The notes beneath the pieces are model-generated. The model worked only from the letters and a program-made list of their open reading frames with translations, did no database searches and had not been told where the DNA came from. A stretch of 8,827 bases of DNA from contig CAIVOB010000075.1 in assembly GCA_903907475.1 (NCBI GenBank), forward strand, positions 1 to 8,827, in the 5' to 3' direction. This stretch comes from Candidatus Omnitrophota bacterium (GTDB lineage: Bacteria > Omnitrophota > Gorgyraeia > Gygaellales > Profunditerraquicolaceae). Shown here one piece after another: positions 1 through 5,693 of the stretch. Both the position numbers and the translations under genes were made by a program. How positions within the stretch are numbered: position 1 is the stretch's first letter; each line of letters begins with the position of its first letter.

Positions 1-2196
1 ATTTTGGTGGATGAATTCCAGGATACTAATTTTGCGCAATTTCAGATCCTTAAGCTGCTTGCCGGAGGAAATAAAAATATTACCGTGGTTGCTGATGATG
101 ATCAGTGTATTTACCGTTGGCGCGGAGCAGCTTACAGTAATGTTTTAAATTTTATTCAGGAGTATTCGCATGCCGCGCAGATTACTTTAATTCAGAATTA
201 TCGTTCCACGCAACCGATACTAGATAGCGCTTACCAGTTGATTCAATATAATAATCCGGAACGTTTTGAGATTAAGGCGAAAATTAATAAGCAGCTCTTA
301 GGTTTAACTAAAGATGGAGCCATTCCCAAGCAGCTTCATTTTGACACGCATTCTGCGGAGTCTGATAATGTAAGTAAGATTATAAAAGATAAAGTAAGTT
401 TAGGTAAGTATAAGTATAGGGATTTTGCGATTCTTGTGCGTACCAATTCAGACGCTCAAGGTTTTATTCAAGCATTAAATATGGAAAATATTCCCTGGCA
501 GTTTAGTGGTAATCAGGGGTTGTATTCCCGGGAAGAGGTGAAGTTGTGTATTAATTTTTTAAGGGTGATTGCCAATCCTTCGGATTCCTTAAGCTTATAT
601 TATTTGCTTAGTTCTGATATTTATAATTTTAATTTGGTAGATTTGGCATTATGTAATCATTACGCGCGGCGGAGAAATCAGACGCTTTACGATGTTTTGA
701 CGGATTTAGATAATATTCCGGAGTTGGCGCAAATTCACGACGCCACACGGCAAAAGGCGCGCGCAGTGCTGGCGGATATTGACAAATTTCTTAAAGTTTC
801 TTGCGCGCAAACTACCGGAAGGCTGCTTTACGTTTTTTTGACCGATACGGGTTATTTAAAATATTTAACGCATGACCCTAACCTGGAGAAAGAAATTAAA
901 ATTCAAAATATTGCTAAGTTTTTTAATCAAGTGCGAGATTTTGAATTAGTAGCCCAAGAGGATCGGGTGATTAATTTTATGCGGCATTTAAATTTACTGA
1001 TTGAATCGCATGATGATCCAGCGACGGTTGAGGCGGATTTAGATCAGGATGCGGTAAATATCTTAACGATTCATAAGGCCAAAGGTTTGGAGTTTCGGGT
1101 GGTATTCCTGGTTAATTTAGTCCAGGGGAAGTTTCCGCTTCCTAAGCGGGCGCAGCAAATTGAGTTGCCGGATGTTTTACTCAAAGAATTATTGCCCAGC
1201 GGTGATTTTCATCTTCAGGAGGAGCGGCGGCTTTTTTATGTTGGCATGACGCGGGCAAAGGAGGAACTGTATTTTACCAGTGCTGAAGATTATGGGGGTA
1301 AGCGTCTGCGTAAAGTGAGCCAGTTCGTTTTGGAAGCATTGGGGAAAAAACCAGAAGAGTCTTTAATCAAGAAAAAAACTACCGCTTTACAAAGTATCGC
1401 GCATTTTGCTCCGCTGGCTATCTCGCCGAGGTTAAAAGAAGTGGAGCGGCCTGAAGATAAACTTTTGACGTTAAGCTACTATCAGATCGATGATTATCTT
1501 ACTTGTCCTTTAAAGTATAAATATGTCAATATTTTACGCGTTCCGATTATGGAACACCACACGGTGATTTATGGCCGGGCGATGCATGCGGCAGTGAGTC
1601 AATATTTCTTAAGTAAACTTGGGGGGAAAAAAATAACTTTACCGGAACTTTTGGATTTTTTTACTCAAGCATTTCAGGCGCAGGGATTCCTAGATTTGCA
1701 GCATCAAAACGCACGTTTTCAGGTTGGCCAAGAGGCTTTGAGGAAATTTTATTCGCGCCAAGAAAAGCAGAACGCCGCTTTAAAGTTTATTGAAAAAGAT
1801 TTTTCTTTTGTTTGGAGTGAAAATAAAATTGTTGGTCGTTTTGATCGCGTGGATCTTTCAGCCTCCGGGCCGGTAATCGTGGATTTTAAGACTTCAGAAA
1901 TTAAAACTCAGAAGGATGCTGACAAGCGAGTTAAAGAAAATAAGCAGTTAGCGCTTTACGCTTTAGCCTATGAGCATATTTTTGGGATTTTACCGTTTGC
2001 GGTGGAGCTGCATTTTTTGGAGTCCGGAATTATCGGGCGGCATGAGCTCGGAGAAAGTGATTTAGCGGCAATTAAAGAGGACATTATTCAGGTTGCTTTG
2101 GGGATTCGTCAACAGGATTTTAGCGCGCGACCGGAGTATAAAGCCTGTACTTATTGTGCTTATAATCAAATTTGTCCTCAGGCGGTAATGCGCTAA
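1..2196 (+). CDS. UvrD/PcrA-type SF1 helicase fused to a RecB/AddB-family Fe-S PD-(D/E)XK nuclease, 5' partial
   Basis: An ATP-dependent DNA helicase with a C-terminal nuclease, expected to act in DNA repair or double-strand-end processing. The frame is open at the left edge (Ile-Leu-Val-Asp-Glu), so the TTG at position 4 is not a real start; Walker A and motifs Q, Ia and Ib are missing. Numbering from the codon at 4: motif II DEFQDT 3-8, motif III DDDQCIYRWRGA 31-42, motif IV NYRST 65-69, motif V TIHKAKGLEF 355-364, motif VI EERRLFYVGMTRAKE 406-420. The nuclease follows from about 488: His528, GRFDRVD 611-617, VDFKTS 626-631 and QLALYALAY 648-656 match the RecB-family active site. Cys501 plus Cys715, Cys718 and Cys724 (C-x2-C-x5-C) match the 4Fe-4S staple of AddB and Cas4. 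Family assignment is firm; whether it is an AddA/AddB-like recombination enzyme or a stand-alone repair helicase cannot be told from here. Confidence 0.93.
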   Translation: MLVDEFQDTNFAQFQILKLLAGGNKNITVVADDDQCIYRWRGAAYSNVLNFIQEYSHAAQITLIQNYRSTQPILDSAYQLIQYNNPERFEIKAKINKQLLGLTKDGAIPKQLHFDTHSAESDNVSKIIKDKVSLGKYKYRDFAILVRTNSDAQGFIQALNMENIPWQFSGNQGLYSREEVKLCINFLRVIANPSDSLSLYYLLSSDIYNFNLVDLALCNHYARRRNQTLYDVLTDLDNIPELAQIHDATRQKARAVLADIDKFLKVSCAQTTGRLLYVFLTDTGYLKYLTHDPNLEKEIKIQNIAKFFNQVRDFELVAQEDRVINFMRHLNLLIESHDDPATVEADLDQDAVNILTIHKAKGLEFRVVFLVNLVQGKFPLPKRAQQIELPDVLLKELLPSGDFHLQEERRLFYVGMTRAKEELYFTSAEDYGGKRLRKVSQFVLEALGKKPEESLIKKKTTALQSIAHFAPLAISPRLKEVERPEDKLLTLSYYQIDDYLTCPLKYKYVNILRVPIMEHHTVIYGRAMHAAVSQYFLSKLGGKKITLPELLDFFTQAFQAQGFLDLQHQNARFQVGQEALRKFYSRQEKQNAALKFIEKDFSFVWSENKIVGRFDRVDLSASGPVIVDFKTSEIKTQKDADKRVKENKQLALYALAYEHIFGILPFAVELHFLESGIIGRHELGESDLAAIKEDIIQVALGIRQQDFSARPEYKACTYCAYNQICPQAVMR

Positions 2197-2204
2197 TATA
2201 GGAG

Positions 2205-2233
2205 TTGACAACCCTGGCGAATTAGGTTAAAGT
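2205..2233 (+). promoter_or_regulatory. Possible sigma-70 promoter upstream of the acyltransferase gene
   Basis: A perfect -35 hexamer TTGACA (2205-2210) is followed after 17 bases by TAAAGT (2228-2233), which matches the -10 consensus at four of six positions. Transcription would begin near 2240, leaving a leader of only about 11 bases before the ATG at 2252. That is short for a normal ribosome binding site, and the only SD-like bases are a weak AAGAG. It may be real or a chance match in AT-rich sequence. Confidence 0.35.
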
Positions 2234-2251
2234 AAAAAATAAGAGTACAGT

Positions 2252-2971
2252 ATGAAAATAATTATTTCGCTTGGTATTTGGCTAGGAAGCATTCTCCTGA
2301 CGGTCCTGCTTTATTTTGTGGTTTTAGTTTTAACCATTCTTTTAGCTCCTTTTGACCCTAAGAAGAAAATTACGCATCGGCAATGTTTTTGGTGGTCGAA
2401 TGCTCTGATTGCTTTGAATCCTTACTGGAATTTAGAGGTCAGTGGTTTAGAAAATATTGACTATCAAAAAACTTACCTGATTATTTCCAATCATCAGAGT
2501 ATGGCAGATATTGTGGTGCTTTATAAAACTAGAATGCAGTTTAAATGGGTCGCGAAAGAAAGTCTTTTTAAAGTTCCTTTCATTGGTTGGTGTTTAAGGC
2601 TTATTCAGCATATTCGGCTCAAGCGGGGTGATTATACCAGTATTAAACAGGTTTATCACCAGGCGAGTCTTTGGCTAAGAAAAGATATGTCAGTATTATT
2701 CTTTCCGGAAGGCACGCGCAGCAGCACGGATGAAATGCGTGAATTTCAAAATGGGGCGTTTAAGTTGGCAATTAAAGAAAAGAAGCCCATTTTGCCGATT
2801 TGTTTAAAAGGCACGCACGCGGCAATCCCTAAGGGAAGTTGGATCTTTAAAACTAAGGTTGCGGTGAAGCTTTGCGTGCTTGCTCCGATTGAAACCGCAG
2901 GGTTGGGCCCGGGTGATTTTGCGCAACTTAGAGATACCGTGCACTCAAAAATCGCTTCCGCCCTGGGTTAA
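2252..2971 (+). CDS. plsC: 1-acyl-sn-glycerol-3-phosphate acyltransferase (PlsC/LPLAT family)
   Basis: Predicted to transfer an acyl chain onto lysophosphatidic acid to give phosphatidic acid, the second acylation step of phospholipid synthesis, at the cytoplasmic membrane. Of 239 residues, 5-32 form a hydrophobic membrane segment. The catalytic HX4D box is NHQSMAD (His81, Asp86). The acceptor-binding block FPEGTRSS is at 151-158, preceded by a hydrophobic strand, and block IV PILPICLKGT is at 179-188. Length is normal for PlsC. The ATG has only a weak AAGAG ahead of it, but no better start in frame is visible. It is followed 32 bases later by an AsmA-like gene, consistent with an envelope function. 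The LPLAT superfamily also includes enzymes with other acceptors (lyso-ornithine lipid, for example), so substrate is inferred from the motifs and not proven. Confidence 0.88.
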   Translation: MKIIISLGIWLGSILLTVLLYFVVLVLTILLAPFDPKKKITHRQCFWWSNALIALNPYWNLEVSGLENIDYQKTYLIISNHQSMADIVVLYKTRMQFKWVAKESLFKVPFIGWCLRLIQHIRLKRGDYTSIKQVYHQASLWLRKDMSVLFFPEGTRSSTDEMREFQNGAFKLAIKEKKPILPICLKGTHAAIPKGSWIFKTKVAVKLCVLAPIETAGLGPGDFAQLRDTVHSKIASALG

Positions 2972-3003
2972 TTTTAAAAACTAAATCTTAGAGAGAGAAA
3001 ACG

Positions 3004-4083
3004 ATGCGCAAAATTACAAAAATAATGATTGTTTTGATTTTACTCCTGGCGGTAATATTTTGTGCCGCGACGATCTGCGTGGGAGTATTTGGCCCGCAAA
3101 TTATTAAAACTCAAATTAAAGAAAATCTCAAGCTGGAAAGCAGTTTAGCGAAGGTGCGTTTAAGTTTTCCGCTTAAATTAACGTTAGAAGAATTTAAGAT
3201 TGACAATTTGCTTAGTATTAGAAAGTTATCTTTTACTCCGAATATTTTTGGGTTTTTATTCGGTAAAGTGGTTATTCATGGTTTGGATATTATTGAGCCC
3301 AGCGTTAACCTCGAGCAATCGGCACAGGGTAAGTTAAATCTGCCGCTTTTAACTCAAGGCGGTCCGGCGCCGCAGATTATTTTAACCAGCCTCAAGGTTC
3401 AAAACGGTAAAATTAAATTTATTGATAAAAAAGTAAGCGCGGAAGGAAAAGAGATTATTCTTGAGAAGTTGAATCTGAAGATTTCCAAAGTTTCTTTGCC
3501 ACTTACTTCGCTGGCAGTTAATTTTAGTTTTACTGCGGAATTAGTCAGTCCGCAAGAGGCGCCTTACGGAAAAATTTCTTTTTCCGGCTGGCTGGATTAC
3601 TTTGCTCAAGCCATGGATGCCCAACTGGAAATTAAGAATTTGGAAGTAACAAATTTTGCGCCTTATTATGGAAATTTTATTTCGCAGAAAAAGCTTTCTT
3701 CGGCAAATTTGGATTTGGTTTCAAAATTTAAAGCGCAGAATAATGTTTTAAATATTGTTACGGATTTTAATCTTTCCAAAATTGTTTACGCACTTAGTGC
3801 TGCTCAAGATAAGGAAGAAGCTCCCTTGGATTTGAATTTAGCGAAGAATGCTTTGGATCTTTTTACTGATCGTAAAGGGTCTTTGCATTTGGAGTTTGAG
3901 TTGCAAACCGCGTTAGATAAGCCGACTTTAAGCCAAGAGAAAATTCAAAGTGTGATTTTAAAAGCTGCGCTGCAGAATCTTAGTCAACAATCGCCCCAGG
4001 ATTTAGTGGATAAAGTCACGGATATTATCAGTCAATATAAGGATTTAGGTAAAGAATTAAAAGGTATTTTTGGTTCAAAATAA
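3004..4083 (+). CDS. AsmA/DUF748-like membrane-anchored envelope protein
   Basis: A 359-residue protein with a short basic N-terminus, one hydrophobic anchor (about 7-29), and a long beta-rich domain expected on the periplasmic side. Family-like signs are the pattern VIHGLDIIEPSVNLEQ at 90-105 followed by GKLNLPLL (109-116), and near the C-terminus ALDLFTDRKGSLHLEFEL (283-300) followed by a LDKP turn, which closely follows the AsmA/DUF748 repeat ending. In that superfamily, larger members (TamB, YhdP, AsmA) help move lipids between inner and outer membranes. This one is much shorter than those and its role is unknown. Its presence argues for a cell with an outer membrane. The ATG is preceded by GAGAGAG at a suitable distance. 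It is probably cotranscribed with the acyltransferase before it and the gene starting 11 bases after it. Confidence 0.72.
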   Translation: MRKITKIMIVLILLLAVIFCAATICVGVFGPQIIKTQIKENLKLESSLAKVRLSFPLKLTLEEFKIDNLLSIRKLSFTPNIFGFLFGKVVIHGLDIIEPSVNLEQSAQGKLNLPLLTQGGPAPQIILTSLKVQNGKIKFIDKKVSAEGKEIILEKLNLKISKVSLPLTSLAVNFSFTAELVSPQEAPYGKISFSGWLDYFAQAMDAQLEIKNLEVTNFAPYYGNFISQKKLSSANLDLVSKFKAQNNVLNIVTDFNLSKIVYALSAAQDKEEAPLDLNLAKNALDLFTDRKGSLHLEFELQTALDKPTLSQEKIQSVILKAALQNLSQQSPQDLVDKVTDIISQYKDLGKELKGIFGSK

Positions 4084-4094
4084 AGGAAAACATC

Positions 4095-4748
4095 ATGGAA
4101 GCGGGTAAAACTAAAGCTTTAAGAAATTTAGAAGAGAAAATGGAACAATTAGATGCCAATTCTTTCCGTTATCATATCTTAGAGAGCGCTAAGCAATTTA
4201 AGTGTTCGTGGATCGAATTGGGCCGCGCTTTATATTCAGTTTGGAAAGATAAAATGTATAAAGAGTGGGGTTATCTTAATTTCGATATTTATGTCAGCCG
4301 AGAAATTGGAATTCGCAGGCAAACGGCGATGAAGTTATTAAAATCTTATTATTTCTTGGAGCAGGAGGAACCGCAGTATTTGAAAACTGATGCGGCGCAA
4401 ACTCCGGAGCCGGCGAAAATTCCTAGTTATGAAGCGGTAGATATTTTACGGCAGGCAAAAAGTAAGAAAATTTTGGATGCTGATTATCAAGGATTAAAGA
4501 AAGAAATTTTTGAGCTTGGTAAAGATGCTCCGGAGCTAAAAAAGAATTTGGGTGTTATCATTCGTCAAAGACAAGAGCTTGATCCGGAGGCGGCGCAAGA
4601 AAAAAGAAAACTTGCTACTGTGAGTAGGCTTTTAGGTCATTTGCGGATGCTCAAACAAGAGGTAGAGGTTCTAAAAATTTTGCCGATGCCGTTAATTAAA
4701 GAACTCGAAAGTTTAATTAGGAAAGTTAGTGATCAGCTAAAGGAGTAA
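4095..4748 (+). CDS. Unrecognised helical protein with a possible helix-turn-helix
   Basis: A 217-residue, soluble, mostly alpha-helical protein with no signal peptide or membrane segment. I cannot assign a named family. The region 36-90 is the most structured: an aromatic-rich stretch (WIELGRALYSVWKDK 39-53, EWGYLNFDIYV 57-67) followed by REIGIRRQTAMKLLKSYYFL (69-88), which reads like a helix-turn-helix with the turn at EIGIRRQT. A proline-rich linker (about 103-111, TPEPAKIPS) separates it from a charged second half (112-217) rich in Lys, Glu and Leu that could be coiled coil. The pattern is loosely like DUF3102-type phage and plasmid proteins, but that is only a resemblance. The ATG at 4095 has AGGA seven bases upstream, directly after the previous stop, so it lies in the same transcript; the next gene begins six bases after its stop. 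Confidence 0.8.
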   Translation: MEAGKTKALRNLEEKMEQLDANSFRYHILESAKQFKCSWIELGRALYSVWKDKMYKEWGYLNFDIYVSREIGIRRQTAMKLLKSYYFLEQEEPQYLKTDAAQTPEPAKIPSYEAVDILRQAKSKKILDADYQGLKKEIFELGKDAPELKKNLGVIIRQRQELDPEAAQEKRKLATVSRLLGHLRMLKQEVEVLKILPMPLIKELESLIRKVSDQLKE

Positions 4749-4754
4749 TCCGTC

Positions 4755-5108
4755 ATGCCTGGAGCGCTTGATTCTGCTATGACCCTGGAGAAGAGAATGG
4801 CAAGGCTTGGGGTGCGCGAAGAGGATATTGTGGAAAGTTTTATGCGTCCGCATTCTTCTTCCGGACAACGGAATAATAAAACTACTCTTGGCGTGCATTT
4901 AAAACATTTACCTACGGGATTAGAAGTCGAGTGTCAAAGTCAGAGTTCGCAACTTTTGAATCGCGCTTTAGCCCGGCATATTCTTTTAAGTAAAATCGCG
5001 CATAAATTGCAATTAGATATTTTGCAGAGACAGTCTGCTAAGGCTAAGCTTATTCCTAAAGGCAGATTAAAGATTAAAACGAAGTTAAAACGTAAAAAGG
5101 TAAGTTAA
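4755..5108 (+). CDS. Short release-factor-like protein (RF-1 domain) with SGQ in place of GGQ
   Basis: A 117-residue protein consisting almost only of the peptidyl-tRNA hydrolysis domain of class I release factors (PF00472 type), with no stop-codon-recognition domain. The lead-in LGVREEDIVESFMR (18-31) and the core NKTTLGVHLKHLPTGLEVEC (41-60), then SQLLNRALARHIL (65-77), closely follow the family. The catalytic loop is abnormal: families have GPGGQ-x-x-NK, here it is SSSGQRNNK (34-42), so the first Gly of GGQ is Ser36 while Gln38 is kept. The C-terminus (95-117) is strongly basic, as in ArfB/ICT1-like rescue factors whose tail enters the mRNA channel. A role in rescuing stalled ribosomes is plausible, but the altered loop may have reduced or changed activity. 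The ATG at 4755 has GGAG nine bases upstream; Met9 (4779) is a weaker alternative start. It is coupled to the preceding gene by a six-base gap. Confidence 0.85.
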   Translation: MPGALDSAMTLEKRMARLGVREEDIVESFMRPHSSSGQRNNKTTLGVHLKHLPTGLEVECQSQSSQLLNRALARHILLSKIAHKLQLDILQRQSAKAKLIPKGRLKIKTKLKRKKVS

Positions 5109-5139
5109 GAATATTTTTAAGTTGCATAACGCTTAACTT
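5102..5139. repeat. Short inverted repeat AAGTTAAG / CTTAACTT
   Basis: Perfect 8-base arms at 5102-5109 and 5132-5139 are separated by 22 bases. The left arm contains the stop codon of the release-factor-like gene and the right arm lies in the spacer of the next promoter. There is no T-run after the right arm, so it does not look like an intrinsic terminator. It may be a weak hairpin, an operator, or chance in AT-rich sequence. Confidence 0.25.
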
Positions 5140-5149
5140 GTGGTAGAAT
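5122..5149 (+). promoter_or_regulatory. Likely extended -10 promoter for the small membrane protein gene
   Basis: TAGAAT at 5144-5149 is preceded by TG and one base (5141-5143), giving the extended -10 form TGnTATAAT with one mismatch in the hexamer. A poor -35-like TTGCAT sits 16 bases upstream (5122-5127). Extended -10 promoters tolerate a weak -35. The start of transcription would fall near 5156, about 19 bases before the ATG at 5175 and just before its SD. Confidence 0.5.
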
Positions 5150-5174
5150 ATAAAAATTATAAAAAGGAGAGTTT

Positions 5175-5300
5175 ATGGGTTACGGTGCAAATTTTTTAGG
5201 TGGATTAATTTCGTTGGCGTTAATGGTGTGGTTTGTTTATTTTAGCATCCTAGTGATTCAAAAATTAGATAAGCTGATTGAAATTTTAAGTAAAAAATAA
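5175..5300 (+). CDS. 41-residue single-pass membrane protein
   Basis: A small open frame from ATG 5175 to TAA 5298-5300. Upstream is a good ribosome binding site, AAGGAGAG, with GGAGA at 5166-5170 and four bases to the ATG. The product begins MGYGANFLGG, then has an uninterrupted hydrophobic helix of about 20 residues (roughly 8-28, including ISLALMVWFVYF), and ends in a short amphipathic basic tail (QKLDKLIEILSKK, 29-41), suggesting the tail stays in the cytoplasm. No family is recognised. It fills the space between the release-factor-like gene and the rpsO promoter and seems to have its own promoter. The coding case rests on SD, promoter, hydrophobic pattern and lack of any other use of the space. 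Partner or function unknown; small helices like this often bind larger membrane complexes. Confidence 0.68.
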   Translation: MGYGANFLGGLISLALMVWFVYFSILVIQKLDKLIEILSKK

Positions 5301-5323
5301 GTGAGATTTAAGAGATAAAAATA

Positions 5324-5352
5324 TTGACTTATCAAAGGGTATAGCATATAAT
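5324..5352 (+). promoter_or_regulatory. Strong sigma-70 promoter for the rpsO-pnp operon
   Basis: TTGACT (5324-5329, five of six matches) and a perfect TATAAT (5347-5352) are separated by exactly 17 bases. Transcription should start near 5359, leaving about 20 bases before the rpsO start codon. It is the best promoter in the window, fitting a highly expressed ribosomal protein gene. Confidence 0.85.
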
Positions 5353-5367
5353 CAACACACAAGAAAG

Positions 5368-5372
5368 GGAGG
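5368..5372 (+). promoter_or_regulatory. Shine-Dalgarno site that fixes the TTG start of rpsO
   Basis: GGAGG within AAAGGGAGGT lies seven bases before TTG 5380 and thirteen before the next in-frame TTG (5386). The spacing favours the first TTG, which also gives the usual S15 length. Confidence 0.8.
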
Positions 5373-5379
5373 TAGAAAC

Positions 5380-5649
5380 TTGGTTTTGGTAAAGGAAAAA
5401 AAAGCAAAATTAATTGATGATTTTAAAATTCATGCCCGGGATACCGGATCGGCAGAGGTGCAGATTGCGATCCTTACGGAAAGAATTAATGATTTGGGCA
5501 GTCATTTTAAGTCGCATAAAAAAGATTTACATTCTCGTCGTGGGTTGCTTTTATTAGTTAGCCGCCGCCGCAGACTCCTCAAATATCTCAAGGATAAGGA
5601 TCTGAAGAAGTATGAAGAGATCTTGGGAAAGCTTAGCTTGAGAAAATAA
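5380..5649 (+). CDS. rpsO: 30S ribosomal protein S15
   Basis: S15 is a primary-binding protein of the 30S subunit; it binds the 16S rRNA central domain early in assembly and forms an intersubunit bridge. At 89 residues the length matches the family. Highly conserved blocks are visible: [16 protein letters not shown] (21-36), [19 protein letters not shown] (39-57) and [12 protein letters not shown] (59-70). The start is TTG, set by a strong SD just upstream. It is the first gene after a near-consensus promoter and is followed 44 bases later by pnp, the classic rpsO-pnp arrangement. No terminator or clear RNase III-type stem is visible between the two, so they are probably one transcript. The leader is predicted to be only about 20 bases, which leaves little room for the structured leader used for S15 self-control in some bacteria. 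Confidence 0.98.
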   Translation: MVLVKEKKAKLIDDFKIHARDTGSAEVQIAILTERINDLGSHFKSHKKDLHSRRGLLLLVSRRRRLLKYLKDKDLKKYEEILGKLSLRK

Positions 5650-5693
5650 GGTTCGTTAAAATAACATATCTATAAAAAAGAGAGTAGAAAATA

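Noticed and set aside
5655..5665. Small hairpin GTTA-AAA-TAAC between rpsO and pnp
   Set aside because: A four-base AT-rich stem without a T-run is too weak to be a terminator or processing site.
5650..5693. Possible internal promoter before pnp (TATCTATAAA region)
   Set aside because: There is no acceptable -35 element at the right distance, and AT-rich spacers give such matches by chance.
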